Positions 24,930-34,775 of a DNA stretch of 64,000 nucleotides are shown piece by piece. Below the pieces are notes generated by a model. It saw only the letters and a list, made by a program, of their open reading frames with translations, was not told where the DNA came from and searched no databases. The stretch spans positions 126,728 through 190,727 of the forward strand of contig KB911069.1 in assembly GCA_000383295.1 (NCBI GenBank), read 5' to 3'. How positions within the stretch are numbered: position 1 is the stretch's first letter; every line of letters begins with the position of its first letter. Position numbers and translations under genes: made by a program. Origin of the DNA: Faecalispora sporosphaeroides DSM 1294 (GTDB lineage: Bacteria; Bacillota; Clostridia; Oscillospirales; Acutalibacteraceae).

Positions 24930-26228
24930 ATGACGCTGGACGAACGGCTGGAGCGCCTGCAGGAGATGGACTCCGTGGTTTGCAAGGGGAAAGTCGCCAA
25001 TATTGTCGGCTCAATGATCGAAGTCAGCGGCATATCCGCCAACGTCGGCGATATCTGCACCATCGAAGGCGCGCAGGATTCTCCTCCGGTTCTGTCGGAG
25101 GTGGTCGGCTTTAAAAACGGGAATGTTCTTCTGGTCGCCTACGGCGATGTGAAGGGGGTTGGTCTTGGCAGTCTGGTTCGCTCCACCGGCCGAAAGCTGT
25201 GGATTCCGGTTGGGGATTTCCTCATCGGGCGAATCATCGACGCGACCGGCAGTCCGATCGACGGCAAGGGCGAATTCCCAACGGGAGAACGCTACGGGGT
25301 CGATTCAGCCTACATCAATCCGCTGGAGAGGCCCCGCATCAGCGAGCGGCTTACCTTCGGCATCAAGGCGATCGACGGTATGCTGACGATCGGCAAAGGC
25401 CAGAGAATGGGCATTTTTGCGGGCAGCGGCGTTGGAAAAAGCACCCTGATGGGGATGATCGCCAAAAACGTTACCGCGGATGTGAACGTGATCGCTCTGG
25501 TTGGCGAGCGCGGGCGCGAGGTTGCCGAGTTCATGGAAAAGGATCTTGGCCCCGAGGGCCTCGCGCGTTCCGTTCTGGTGGTGGCGACGTCGGATCAGCC
25601 GGCAATGTACCGCCTGAAATGCGCGATGGTGGCAACCGCCGTCGCGGAATACTTCAAGGATCAGGGCAAGGATGTCCTTTTGATGATGGATTCTCTGACC
25701 CGGTTTGCCATGGCCCACCGCGAAATCGGGCTGGCGGCGGGGGAGCCCCCCATCGCACGCGGATACACGCCCGGTATTTACGCAGAGCTGCCCAAGCTCC
25801 TTGAGCGCAGCGGCAACTTTAAGCAGGGCTCCATTACGGGCATCTATACGGTTCTGGTAGAGGGCGACGATACCAACGAGCCGATTTCCGATACCGTGCG
25901 CGGTATTATAGATGGACATATCGTGCTCAGCAGAGAGCTGGCACACAAAAATCATTACCCGGCCATCGACGTCAATGCCAGCATTTCGCGCCTGATGAAC
26001 GACATCGTGCCGGAGGATCACCGCCAGGCCGCGGGCAAAATTCGCAACTGGCTCTCTGTTTACCGGCAGAACGAAGACCTGATCTCGATCGGGGCGTACA
26101 AGCCGGGGCTGAATTTCCGTTTGGATGAGGCGGTCAAAAAGATGGATTCCGTCAATCAGTTTTTATGCCAGCAGGTGAATGAGTGCTTTTCTTTTGAGGA
26201 CACCATTCAAATCATGAAAGAGATGTAG
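24930..26228 (+). CDS. fliI: Flagellum-specific ATPase FliI
   Basis: ATPase of the flagellar type III exporter, F1-beta-like, 432 residues. It has a Walker A GSGVGKST at 165-172, GERGREVAEFM and DSLTRFAMAHREIG further on. The ribosome binding site is AAAGGGGGAG. Confidence 0.97.
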   Translation: MTLDERLERLQEMDSVVCKGKVANIVGSMIEVSGISANVGDICTIEGAQDSPPVLSEVVGFKNGNVLLVAYGDVKGVGLGSLVRSTGRKLWIPVGDFLIGRIIDATGSPIDGKGEFPTGERYGVDSAYINPLERPRISERLTFGIKAIDGMLTIGKGQRMGIFAGSGVGKSTLMGMIAKNVTADVNVIALVGERGREVAEFMEKDLGPEGLARSVLVVATSDQPAMYRLKCAMVATAVAEYFKDQGKDVLLMMDSLTRFAMAHREIGLAAGEPPIARGYTPGIYAELPKLLERSGNFKQGSITGIYTVLVEGDDTNEPISDTVRGIIDGHIVLSRELAHKNHYPAIDVNASISRLMNDIVPEDHRQAAGKIRNWLSVYRQNEDLISIGAYKPGLNFRLDEAVKKMDSVNQFLCQQVNECFSFEDTIQIMKEM

Positions 26229-26234
26229 CAGAGA

Positions 26235-26675
26235 ATGAAGAAATTTGTGTTTACATTGGAAAAGGTCCTCCGCTTTCACGAGCAGGAGCTGGATGTCAAA
26301 AAGCAGGAGCTGTCTGCCCTGCGGGCCAGTCTGCGCGACCTAGACCACGAGATTCAGCGCGTGAAGCTGGAGCTATCCCAGCTGAATCAGGAAATGTCCC
26401 GCGCCATGATCTCCGGCCTGAACGCCAGAGACATTGCGGTCTATAAAATGTACTTCCGTTCCATGGAGCTGAATATCCGCCGTTTGGAAACGCAGCGGGT
26501 TGAGCTGCGAAACAAGGTGGAAGAAAAACAGGCAAGCGTCGTTCAGTCGAATCAGGAAATATCCGGTCTGGAAAAGCTGCGCGACAAGCAGTTCGATGAA
26601 TACAACGCCGGCTGCCGCAGGCGGCAGGAGCTGGAAATCGAAGAATTTGTTTCGCAAGGGATTAAAGTTTCCTGA
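26235..26675 (+). CDS. fliJ: Flagellar export chaperone FliJ
   Basis: A 146-residue, wholly helical coiled-coil protein starting MKKFVFTLEKVLRFHEQELD, the typical FliJ opening. FliJ sits in the centre of the FliI hexamer. It starts 6 bp after fliI. Confidence 0.92.
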   Translation: MKKFVFTLEKVLRFHEQELDVKKQELSALRASLRDLDHEIQRVKLELSQLNQEMSRAMISGLNARDIAVYKMYFRSMELNIRRLETQRVELRNKVEEKQASVVQSNQEISGLEKLRDKQFDEYNAGCRRRQELEIEEFVSQGIKVS

Positions 26676-26727
26676 TTCTTTCTGAAGTTTATTTGATACA
26701 GTTGAGATTGAAAGGAGGTGAAAATCA

Positions 26728-28035
26728 ATGGTGCAACAAATCAGTGTACAGCAAATCAGCCTGCCCAAGGCAGAGCCCAAAGAAAAGATTCAGCCGGATG
26801 CGGCCAGCTTTAAAACCGCTCTGAAAAAGGCCGAAAGCTCTCTTCCGTCCAAAGAAACGAAGGGCGAAACCGAAAAAGCGGATACACAGACGTCAGGCGA
26901 AGAAGCGCTCCCTACGGCAAAAGAAGAAAAACTGCCGGAGGCGGTTCCGCAAAACAGCATCGTTTCTCCGGCAATGCTTTGGCTTGTGATGGGAAATGCC
27001 TCCGCTGCACAGCAGGGGGAACAACCACCGGCAAATCTTCTCCCCACGGCGGTTCCGCAGGTTCTTTCGGCATCCTCTGAAACGGCGCGCGCAGCTCTCA
27101 CAGCCATCGGTTCCGCGGCGGAAAAAACAGGTGTGCCGCTGCAGCAGCTTCTTCAGCAGCAAACAAGCCCGCAAACGCAGCCCGCCGTGCCGGCAGCCGC
27201 AGCCCAAACGGCGGATATTCCCGCCGCACAGCAGGCGCAATTGCCGCCGGTACAGCTTCCCGCTTTGCAGCAGACGGAAGCGCCCGTACAGCCGATCGTA
27301 CAGGAAGCAGCGCTCCCGCAGCTTGCAGTGCCGCCGGCCGATCCGCTTTCCGTCTCCTCCAAAACAGAGCAGAAAGGGAATCAGGCGGTTCAGGGGATTC
27401 CCGCTCTTTCGGCGAATGCTCCCGGCGCGGCGGCCACAATGCCCGTTCCGGTGCAAATCCGGCAGAACAATGCCGACTCCGCCTTATCCGGCCATACACA
27501 GGACAAGCCTGCCGACACAACGGGGAACGCCTCCGAGCAGCACAGCGATTTCGCGGCTCTGTTCGTCAGCCAGAACGACCCCGTTTCCGCTTCCTTTGCG
27601 GCGCATGCTTCCGCTTCGTCAAAGCTTTCTGCCGGTACGGCCGCTCACCTGACGGAACAAATCGTCAAAAATATTCAGGCCCAAAACAACAGCTTCCGCA
27701 TGGAGCTGTTCCCGCAGAATCTCGGCAAAATTTCCGTTTCGCTTAAAATGGAGCAGGGCCTGTTGGTGGTGGATATTCTGGCGGACAGCCCCAGAACACA
27801 GAGTCTGCTGGCGTCCGGGTCCGGTGAAATCCGTTCTTTGCTGGAATCAGCCGTAGGCCAGCCCGTTCAGGTAATGCAGCCGCCGCAGGATGCCCCCGCC
27901 TATTACCAGCAGGAGCAGGAATCCTCCGGTCAGCAGCAGAACGAGCAGCAGAGCCGGCAGCAACCGGAGCAGGAAACGACAGAAGATTTCCTCAATGTTC
28001 TTCAGCAGCTCAAAGAACAGAGCAGCATCCTATGA
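26728..28035 (+). CDS. fliK: Flagellar hook-length control protein FliK
   Basis: Molecular ruler that stops hook growth and switches export to filament proteins. The first 300 residues are low-complexity (Gln, Ala, Pro), as expected of the exported ruler part. The C-terminal domain is conserved: MELFPQNLGKISVSLKME and VVDILADSPRTQSLLASG. A Gln-rich tail follows. AAAGGAGGTG precedes ATG 26728. Confidence 0.92.
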   Translation: MVQQISVQQISLPKAEPKEKIQPDAASFKTALKKAESSLPSKETKGETEKADTQTSGEEALPTAKEEKLPEAVPQNSIVSPAMLWLVMGNASAAQQGEQPPANLLPTAVPQVLSASSETARAALTAIGSAAEKTGVPLQQLLQQQTSPQTQPAVPAAAAQTADIPAAQQAQLPPVQLPALQQTEAPVQPIVQEAALPQLAVPPADPLSVSSKTEQKGNQAVQGIPALSANAPGAAATMPVPVQIRQNNADSALSGHTQDKPADTTGNASEQHSDFAALFVSQNDPVSASFAAHASASSKLSAGTAAHLTEQIVKNIQAQNNSFRMELFPQNLGKISVSLKMEQGLLVVDILADSPRTQSLLASGSGEIRSLLESAVGQPVQVMQPPQDAPAYYQQEQESSGQQQNEQQSRQQPEQETTEDFLNVLQQLKEQSSIL

Positions 28036-28051
28036 CAAAGGAGGTGTCCCA

Positions 28052-28741
28052 TTGGATATCAGCCAAATCAACAGTTACAGCGGCGCATCCACTCAAAGAA
28101 GCAGTGCCAAATCCTCATCTTCCCTCAGCATCGAGCAGTTTTTAAGCCTGCTTGCGGCACAGCTTTCAAATCAGGACGTTCTGAACCCGACGCAGGATAC
28201 CGAGTTTGTGGCTCAGATGGCCCAGTTCACCTCGTTGCAGGCTCTGGAAAACCTGAATCAGTATGCAGGCTACCAGTACGGCAGTTCCCTGATCGGGAAA
28301 AAAGTAAGTGTTGCAAAGTATGATACGACCGGAAAGTATGTCTCCGACATCGGAATCGTCAGTCAAGCCGATTTTTCGTCCGGCGATACGACGGTTACGG
28401 TCAACGGCAGGTCATACGGACTTTCCAATATTATGGAAGTGGTCAATGACGCGAGCTACGAATCCTATCAGTACGCGGCTTCTTTGGTGGGCAAAAAGGT
28501 TCAGGTCAGCGGCTACGATAAGGATGGCAAGGTGGTGGAGAACACGGGAACGGTTACTTCCTGCTCCTTTGCTTCCGGCGAGGCCATGGTGGTTGTCGAT
28601 GGCCAGAAATACACGCTTTCGGCCGTACGCCAGGTTCTTACGCAGGATGCGGATCCCGCGGACTCCGGCGATAAGACCTCCGGCGACAAGCCTCCCGATA
28701 CTGATTCATCGGGTTCTGCGAACCCGGCCGCCAAAGGATGA
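28052..28741 (+). CDS. flgD: Flagellar hook scaffold protein FlgD
   Basis: Hook cap protein, 229 residues. The conserved N-terminal motif is FLSLLAAQLSNQDVLNPTQD followed by EFVAQMAQFTSLQAL. The start is TTG 28052, seven nt after AAAGGAGG; the longer open frame upstream overlaps fliK. The C-terminal part carries two similar segments (residues ~75-130 and ~140-195, each with a LIGKKV/LVGKKV and a disulfide-free beta pattern). Confidence 0.92.
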   Translation: MDISQINSYSGASTQRSSAKSSSSLSIEQFLSLLAAQLSNQDVLNPTQDTEFVAQMAQFTSLQALENLNQYAGYQYGSSLIGKKVSVAKYDTTGKYVSDIGIVSQADFSSGDTTVTVNGRSYGLSNIMEVVNDASYESYQYAASLVGKKVQVSGYDKDGKVVENTGTVTSCSFASGEAMVVVDGQKYTLSAVRQVLTQDADPADSGDKTSGDKPPDTDSSGSANPAAKG

Positions 28742-28774
28742 GCTGCTTTTTGAGCCTTTCAAAAAGGAGTCGCT

Positions 28775-29182
28775 ATGAACGATTTAGAATTTAAGAAAAA
28801 TTATTCCGCGTTGATTCCGCCGAGCTACGGCGTGACGAATCCGTTGCCGTCTCAGGCGCAGAAAACGCAGGTAAAGCCCCAGAACAGTGAGTTTGCCGCG
28901 CTGGTGCGCCAGTCGCTCTCCAAAAACAGCTCGCTGAATTTCTCAAAGCACGCCGTTCAAAGACTGGAGTCCCGCTCCATTGAGCTTTCTCCCGAAAGGC
29001 TGACACAGCTCAGCGGCGCGGTAGAAAAAGCCAGAGCCAAGGGCGTGCGCGACGCGCTGATTTTGGACGGAAGCACGGCATTTATTGTAAATGTCCCCAG
29101 CAGTACGGTCATTACCATGCTCAATGGCCGGGAAATGGCAGAGAACGTGTTTACCCATATTGACGGAGCCGTTGTATTGTAA
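28775..29182 (+). CDS. Flagellar operon protein, TIGR02530 type
   Basis: A 135-residue protein of the small flagellar-operon family found between flgD and flgE in Firmicutes. Its core reads NFSKHAVQRLESRSIELS and ends VITMLNGREMAENVFTHIDG. It may help hook assembly, but its job is not established. Ribosome binding site AAAAGGAG. Confidence 0.88.
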   Translation: MNDLEFKKNYSALIPPSYGVTNPLPSQAQKTQVKPQNSEFAALVRQSLSKNSSLNFSKHAVQRLESRSIELSPERLTQLSGAVEKARAKGVRDALILDGSTAFIVNVPSSTVITMLNGREMAENVFTHIDGAVVL

Positions 29183-29262
29183 CCGGACCTCGCAGAGGAA
29201 GTTACCGGGCTTTGACCGACAGATAAGCCCGACGGCGCCGGACACAGAAAAGGAGATTAACT

Positions 29263-30549
29263 ATGCTGAGATCACTTTTTTCCGGTGTGACCGGTCTGAA
29301 ATCCCATCAGACCAGAATGGACGTCATCGGCAATAACATTGCCAACGTGAATACCTATGGCTTTAAATCTTCGCGCGCGACTTTTCGCGACGTGTATTAT
29401 CAAACGATTTCTTCCGCCACCAATGCATCCGGTAACCGGGGCGGCAGCAATGCATCACAAATCGGTTACGGTTCCTCGGTGGGCTCAATCGATATTTTAA
29501 ACGGCCGTACCGGCTTTGCCTCCACAGGGCGCTCCATGGATTTATACATCGATGGCGAGGGCTACTTTGTGGTAAAGGACGGCGCCGGCAACGAGCGCCT
29601 GACACAGGTTGGTACCTTCAGCTTCGACGGCGACGGCAACCTGACCGACGGCAACGGCAACTTTGTGTGCGGGTATTCGGTTGCGTCCACACAGAGCACA
29701 ACCAATGTAGGTACCACCAAGATCACCTTTGGTAATTTGACGGACGGTGAAAAAAACGGACAAGGTTATCTGGATGGCTACCAGATCGAGGTTGTAAAGG
29801 ATACTGCGACCGCGACTACCTCTAAGGTTGATATCGATTTAAAAAAGAAAAAGATCACTGTAACTCTGGGGGCCGATAATATGACGAAGGGCGGCCTGAT
29901 GACTGCCCTGACTACAAACTGGCCGACGACTCCAACAGATGGTGATAAAGATGCTTCCGATAATTATATTATCGGCAAGGACAAGGACGGAAAAGACGTT
30001 TTATGGTCAGATTGGTCTACGTCTTTCGATAAATCATTAATTAAAGTAGACGGCATCAAATCCGGTGATGCCAGTACGGTCGCCGGTTATGCGGATGACG
30101 TCACAGCCACTACCGGTAAAATTACGGAAGAGGCCAATTTTGAGGGTGACGGAACGGGCAAGGAGAATGTAAAAAAAATCATCAATACAAAGGGTGAAAT
30201 GAAGAATATCTCCGTTGGTACCGACGGTACGATCACCGGTGAAGGCACCGACGGCACGATTCAGATCATCGGCAAAATCGCCGTTGCCAACGTTCCAAAC
30301 CCCGACGCTTTGCAGCACGAGGGGAACTCCTACTACAAGGCTGTCGCCAACACGGGCGACATCACTTATACCAGCGCGGGCAACGACAGCACCGGCGCGC
30401 TGAGAAGCGGCGGTCTGGAGCAGTCCAACGTAGACCTCGCGAATGAATTCTCCGATATGATCATGACGCAGAGAGGCTTTCAAGCAAACTCAAAAATTAT
30501 TACCGTCAGCGATGAAATGCTCGAAACGCTGGTAAACCTGAAACGATAA
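29263..30549 (+). CDS. flgE: Flagellar hook protein FlgE
   Basis: Hook subunit, 428 residues. The N-terminal motif (MLRSLFSGVTGLKSHQTRMD and NNIANVNTYGFK) and C-terminal one (LEQSNVDLANEFSDMIMTQR) are intact. The middle is a Thr/Gly/Asp-rich surface domain. Confidence 0.95.
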   Translation: MLRSLFSGVTGLKSHQTRMDVIGNNIANVNTYGFKSSRATFRDVYYQTISSATNASGNRGGSNASQIGYGSSVGSIDILNGRTGFASTGRSMDLYIDGEGYFVVKDGAGNERLTQVGTFSFDGDGNLTDGNGNFVCGYSVASTQSTTNVGTTKITFGNLTDGEKNGQGYLDGYQIEVVKDTATATTSKVDIDLKKKKITVTLGADNMTKGGLMTALTTNWPTTPTDGDKDASDNYIIGKDKDGKDVLWSDWSTSFDKSLIKVDGIKSGDASTVAGYADDVTATTGKITEEANFEGDGTGKENVKKIINTKGEMKNISVGTDGTITGEGTDGTIQIIGKIAVANVPNPDALQHEGNSYYKAVANTGDITYTSAGNDSTGALRSGGLEQSNVDLANEFSDMIMTQRGFQANSKIITVSDEMLETLVNLKR

Positions 30550-30623
30550 TTGAAAGTGGCTGCCGTTCCTGGGCCGGGGTCGGTTCAGGAGCGGTGGTTC
30601 CATATCAAAGAGGGATGTGCGTT

Positions 30624-30824
30624 ATGGTAGAGCTGACGAATATGAATGGCGTAACGTTTGTGCTCAACAGCAGTTTAATTGAAACCATTGAACTGATTCC
30701 GGAAACAAAAGTGACGACCACGACCGGCAAATATTTTCTTGTTCGCGAAAAGCCGGAAGAAATCGTTCAAAAGGTCATTGCTTACAACCAAAAGATTTTC
30801 CAGAATGACATTCGCACATCGTAG
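30624..30824 (+). CDS. flbD: FlbD-family flagellar protein
   Basis: A 66-residue protein (MVELTNMNGVTFVLNSSLIE, then TTTTGKYFLVREKPEEIV) of the short FlbD family that commonly follows flgE in Firmicutes and spirochaetes; it is not the Caulobacter regulator of that name. ATG 30624 is chosen for the family match. A 130-bp gap with hairpins follows, where motA-motB-fliL are often found; here they are absent. Confidence 0.88.
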   Translation: MVELTNMNGVTFVLNSSLIETIELIPETKVTTTTGKYFLVREKPEEIVQKVIAYNQKIFQNDIRTS

Positions 30825-30954
30825 TGCGGCACATGCCCGGGCTTTCCCTGTGGGGGGCCGTCCGGATCCTCCGGAGCTGTCCTCGGGTGTTTCACGAGGG
30901 TCAGGACTTGTTTTTATACCGCAGATTTTAACTTGACGAGGGATTGGTGGTACT

Positions 30955-31953
30955 ATGGCGGAAATATTGTCGCAGCAGCAGATCGACGAGTTGCTGGGCA
31001 GTTTGCAAAGTGGAGATGTCGATTTTAAAGATGTGGAAACCCAATCAAACGGCCCGAAAGTAAAAGAATATGACTTTATGTCGCCCAAAAAGTTCTCTCG
31101 GGAGCAGCTGAAGCTATTGGATAATATTTTCGATAACTTCTCGCGCATGCTCAGTCTGCAGCTGGCCAGTATGCTCCGCATCTCGTGCCAGATGGAGATA
31201 TTGCAGGTAGAGGAAGAGGACTATAAAGAGTTCAATAACGCGCTCAACGATTCCGTTTTGGTCGCGATGATCGGAATGCACAATCAGGAGCACCGTATTG
31301 ATGACAAGCAAATTCTGTTAGAGCTGTCCCGCCCGATTTCGTTTTCGATTATTGACCGCATGCTGGGCGGAAACGGCTCCGGATACAATATAGACCGGGA
31401 TTATACCGATATTGAGCTCGCGCTCATGGAGTATCTGTTTAAGCAGATGCTCGGCCTGCTGAAAAATTCCTGGTCCAATTACATCGAAATTGATCATACA
31501 CTCGATATGATCGAAACAAACTCGCGTTTAATGCAGTCAATACAGCCCGACGAATCCGTCGCCATCGTGGTTATTGAGATCACGCTGGAGGATAATTTAA
31601 AAGGGAATATGAATATATGTTTACCCGCCGCTTCGCTGGAGGAGATTTTTAAAGTATTCAACTCCAAATACATTAGAATTCCGCGCAAGGATGACCCTGA
31701 GGTGGAGCAGGAACGCAAAGAGATCATCATGAAAGGCCTGAAAGCATCGCCGCTTTATGTTTCGGCTGTGCTTGGAAAAACACAAATCACTCTGAAAGAC
31801 TTTTTAGGTCTTCAGATCGGGGACGTGATCACCCTCAATACGCCGCTTGAAGAAAATCGGATCACGGTTTGCGTGGAGGATCTTCCATGGTTTACCGGGA
31901 TGATCGGAACCAAAAAGAAAAAGTACGCGGTAAAAATTGATCAAATATTATAA
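30955..31953 (+). CDS. fliM: Flagellar motor switch protein FliM
   Basis: C-ring switch protein, 332 residues. It opens with the CheY-P-binding peptide (ILSQQQIDELLGSL, near residues 4-17), then a CheC-like middle domain and a SpoA/FliN-like C-terminal domain. Confidence 0.96.
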   Translation: MAEILSQQQIDELLGSLQSGDVDFKDVETQSNGPKVKEYDFMSPKKFSREQLKLLDNIFDNFSRMLSLQLASMLRISCQMEILQVEEEDYKEFNNALNDSVLVAMIGMHNQEHRIDDKQILLELSRPISFSIIDRMLGGNGSGYNIDRDYTDIELALMEYLFKQMLGLLKNSWSNYIEIDHTLDMIETNSRLMQSIQPDESVAIVVIEITLEDNLKGNMNICLPAASLEEIFKVFNSKYIRIPRKDDPEVEQERKEIIMKGLKASPLYVSAVLGKTQITLKDFLGLQIGDVITLNTPLEENRITVCVEDLPWFTGMIGTKKKKYAVKIDQIL

Positions 31954-31977
31954 TTTTCGAATGGAAAGGTGATTTCT

Positions 31978-33177
31978 ATGGAGCCTAACGGGTCTAATCA
32001 TGAGGAACTGATGTCGCCAATGGAAATCGACAGCATTGGCGAAATCATGAATATCAGCCTGGGGTCGTCTGCCACTACAGTTTCCACTTTGCTGGAACAG
32101 CGCGTGAATATTACCACACCCCGGGTAACCATCGTCACAGCGCAGGAGTTTGAGTTCAAGGGCCTTGAGCCCGCCGTGGCGGTCGAAATCAATTATGTCA
32201 GCGGTCTGGATGGAACGAACGTGATGGTTCTCAAGGAATCGGATGTTCGCATTATTGTCGGGCTGCTGCTGCAGACAGAATACTCCGAGGAAGATTTCGT
32301 TCTGGACGAAATGAGCCTGGGTGCGATCTGCGAAGTGATGAATCAAATGATGGGCGCTTCGTCCACTGCGCTTTCGCAGCTTTTGAACCGCCCGATTAAC
32401 ATATCGCCGCCGAGTTCTTTTAAAATTGAAAACTCCGAGCAGTTCAAAAAGAAATACTTTAACGACGATGAGCCGATCATCGCCATTCATTTCAATTTGA
32501 TGATCGGCGAGTTGACAAACAGTGAATTCATCAGTATTATGAGCCTGGGCCTGGCGAAGGATTTAATTTCCAGCTTTGGGTTCGGCAGTTCCTCTTTGGA
32601 AAGCACGCCGAAGCCCGCACCGGTTCAGGCTGCACCGGCCCCGGCTCCTGCGGCTCCAACGCCTCCTCCGGCAGCCCCGGCGCCGCGTCCGGCCCCGCCC
32701 GCTTATCAACCCGATCCGCAGGCGGGCTTTGCGCAAACGGCCTACGGTGTTCCGGCAGCGGCGTACAGCGCCCCGCCAGCACCTATGGCGCCGCCGATGC
32801 AGCCCACGCCGGTGATCCGCGGAAATATGCGTCAGCCTGAAAGCCCGCCATATGAGATTCAGAGCGCGTCGTATCAGAATTTTGACGAGCAGGAAACAGT
32901 GCTGACCACCGATCAGTCCAACAACCTGAACATGATTTTGTCGGTACCGCTCGAGGTAACGGTAGAAATCGGCAGTACCAAGCGGAAAATCAAAGAGATC
33001 CTCGATTTTACCACAGGTACGATTCTGGAGCTGGACAAGCAGGCCGGTTCGCAGGTGGATATTTTTGTGAACGGTCAGCGGATTGCCAAGGGCGACGTTG
33101 TTGTGGTGGATGATTACTACGGAGTCCGTATTACTGAAATATCAAGTAATGTTGATATTATCAATGCTTTAAAATAA
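31978..33177 (+). CDS. fliY: FliY, CheC-type phosphatase fused to a FliN domain
   Basis: Firmicutes C-ring protein, 399 residues. An N-terminal CheC/CheX-like domain bears two Glu-x2-Asn phosphatase motifs (EIMNISLGSSA and EVMNQMMGASS), so it should dephosphorylate CheY-P at the switch. A long Pro/Ala-rich linker (about 205-290) follows, then a FliN domain (LSVPLEVTVEIGSTKR, with a DVVVVDDYYGVRIT end). ATG 31978 follows GAAAGG by 8 nt. Confidence 0.95.
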   Translation: MEPNGSNHEELMSPMEIDSIGEIMNISLGSSATTVSTLLEQRVNITTPRVTIVTAQEFEFKGLEPAVAVEINYVSGLDGTNVMVLKESDVRIIVGLLLQTEYSEEDFVLDEMSLGAICEVMNQMMGASSTALSQLLNRPINISPPSSFKIENSEQFKKKYFNDDEPIIAIHFNLMIGELTNSEFISIMSLGLAKDLISSFGFGSSSLESTPKPAPVQAAPAPAPAAPTPPPAAPAPRPAPPAYQPDPQAGFAQTAYGVPAAAYSAPPAPMAPPMQPTPVIRGNMRQPESPPYEIQSASYQNFDEQETVLTTDQSNNLNMILSVPLEVTVEIGSTKRKIKEILDFTTGTILELDKQAGSQVDIFVNGQRIAKGDVVVVDDYYGVRITEISSNVDIINALK

Positions 33178-33211
33178 AGAATAAGGATTTCATCTTATAG
33201 GAGGAACGATC

Positions 33212-33574
33212 ATGGGAAAGAAAATTATGCTGGTGGATGATGCTGCGTTTATGCGGATGATGATTAAAGACACCCTGCAGAAGAACGGCTACACCGAGAT
33301 TGTGGAGGCCGGCAATGGTGAGCAGGCGCTCGCAGCCTATGCGGCAGAAAAGCCGGATCTGGTTCTGATGGACATCACCATGCCGGTGATGGACGGCCTG
33401 GAGGCGCTCCGCCGACTGCGCGAGATGGACAGCAGCGCCAGAGTGGTTATGTGTTCGGCGATGGGGCAGGAGACCATGGTTGTCGACGCGCTCAAGCTTG
33501 GCGCAAAGGATTTTATTGTGAAGCCCTTTAAGCCGGACCGCATTATGAAGACCGTTAACAGCATTCTGGGCTGA
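33212..33574 (+). CDS. cheY: Chemotaxis response regulator CheY
   Basis: Single-domain receiver of 120 residues with Asp9-Asp10, phospho-acceptor Asp54 (VLMDITMP), Ser82 and Lys104 (IVKPFK). When phosphorylated it binds FliM/FliY to change motor behaviour. It lies inside the fla operon with ATAGGAGG upstream. Confidence 0.94.
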   Translation: MGKKIMLVDDAAFMRMMIKDTLQKNGYTEIVEAGNGEQALAAYAAEKPDLVLMDITMPVMDGLEALRRLREMDSSARVVMCSAMGQETMVVDALKLGAKDFIVKPFKPDRIMKTVNSILG

Positions 33575-33598
33575 TGCGTATTCAAAGGGGGAGAGCGC

Positions 33599-34018
33599 AT
33601 GGGTGACGATTTTTTCTCTTTGCTGTTCTCTCTGTTTGGCATAGCGATCATTCTGTTTGGCTGCTATGCGTTCAGCAGGTATGCCGCAAAGAAGATCAAT
33701 ACATTTTCCAATTCTCAGAATATTAAAATTCTGGAAAAGGTTCCTTTGTCGCAGGATAAGGGACTGGCTCTGGCGCAGATCTGCGGGAAGTATTACTTAA
33801 TCGGCTTTTCGAGCCAGAGCGTAGAAATTTTGCAGGAGTTTTCGGCGGAGGAGCTGAAGCCGGAGCAGGAGAGCAGGCCGGCGGCCAGCTTTGTGAACCT
33901 GTTTCAGCAGGCCAGGAAAAACGGATGGAGCGTGAAATCGTTTGATGAGTTCAGGGGAATTGCCGAAGCCGGAAAAAGAAAAGGCCGGGGCCAAAACAGT
34001 GAAGATGAAAAGCCGTAA
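33599..34018 (+). CDS. fliO: Flagellar export protein FliO
   Basis: A 139-residue protein with one transmembrane helix (about 5-26) and a cytoplasmic part (NIKILEKVPLSQDKGLALAQ) of the FliO/FliZ family, which helps build the FliPQR export gate. It overlaps fliP by 14 bp. Confidence 0.88.
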   Translation: MGDDFFSLLFSLFGIAIILFGCYAFSRYAAKKINTFSNSQNIKILEKVPLSQDKGLALAQICGKYYLIGFSSQSVEILQEFSAEELKPEQESRPAASFVNLFQQARKNGWSVKSFDEFRGIAEAGKRKGRGQNSEDEKP

Positions 34019-34739
34019 AAAAGTTCTGGTAACGGCGCTGCTCTCGCTTTTGCTGATGGCTTTCCTCCCGGTTCAGGCGTCCGCCGCCTCCACCGGAATC
34101 CAGATCAACGGCAACGGGGTGGATACGCTCGAGATGCTCCAGATGTTCCTGATTCTGGCGCTCGTGCCGTCCATTCTGATCATGACGACGTGCTTTACGC
34201 GGATCATCATCGTGCTGTCGTTTCTGCGCAACGCGCTGGGGCTACAGCAAACACCTCCGAATCAGGTGCTGATCGGGATGGCCCTGTTCCTCTCTTTGTT
34301 CATCATGACGCCGGTGCTTACGCAGATCAATGAGGACGCTTACCAGCCGTATAAAGAGGAGCAGATCACGCAGGAGCAGTTTGTTCAGAGGGCGGCTGTA
34401 CCGATGAAGGAATTTATGCTCAAGCAGACCAAAAAGGACGATTTGAATCTGTTTTTGAACCTTTCCAAAACGGAGATCAAATCCGCGGAGGAAGCGCCCC
34501 TTACGGTGGTGATTCCCGCGTTTATGACCAGCGAGCTGCGCCGGGCCTTCCTGATCGGGTTTCTGATCTTCATCCCGTTCTTGATCATCGACATGGTGGT
34601 TTCCAGCACGCTGATGTCTATGGGGATGATCATGTTGCCGCCCGCCATTATTTCTCTGCCGTTCAAGCTGCTGCTGTTTGTGTTGGTAGACGGCTGGGGC
34701 CTGCTGTTCAAGACTCTGGTTTCCAGCTTTAACATGTAG
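34005..34739 (+). CDS. fliP: Flagellar export gate protein FliP
   Basis: Export-gate subunit, 244 residues. It has a cleavable-looking signal peptide ending VQASAAS, then four membrane helices with TTCFTRIIIVLSFLRNALG and the C-terminal LPPAIISLPFKLLLFVLVDGW. ATG 34005 overlaps the fliO end; the frame is open upstream but lies within fliO. Confidence 0.95.
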   Translation: MKSRKKVLVTALLSLLLMAFLPVQASAASTGIQINGNGVDTLEMLQMFLILALVPSILIMTTCFTRIIIVLSFLRNALGLQQTPPNQVLIGMALFLSLFIMTPVLTQINEDAYQPYKEEQITQEQFVQRAAVPMKEFMLKQTKKDDLNLFLNLSKTEIKSAEEAPLTVVIPAFMTSELRRAFLIGFLIFIPFLIIDMVVSSTLMSMGMIMLPPAIISLPFKLLLFVLVDGWGLLFKTLVSSFNM

Positions 34740-34775
34740 CGTCGGCGCCACTCTATTCGGAAGGATTTTTAATTC

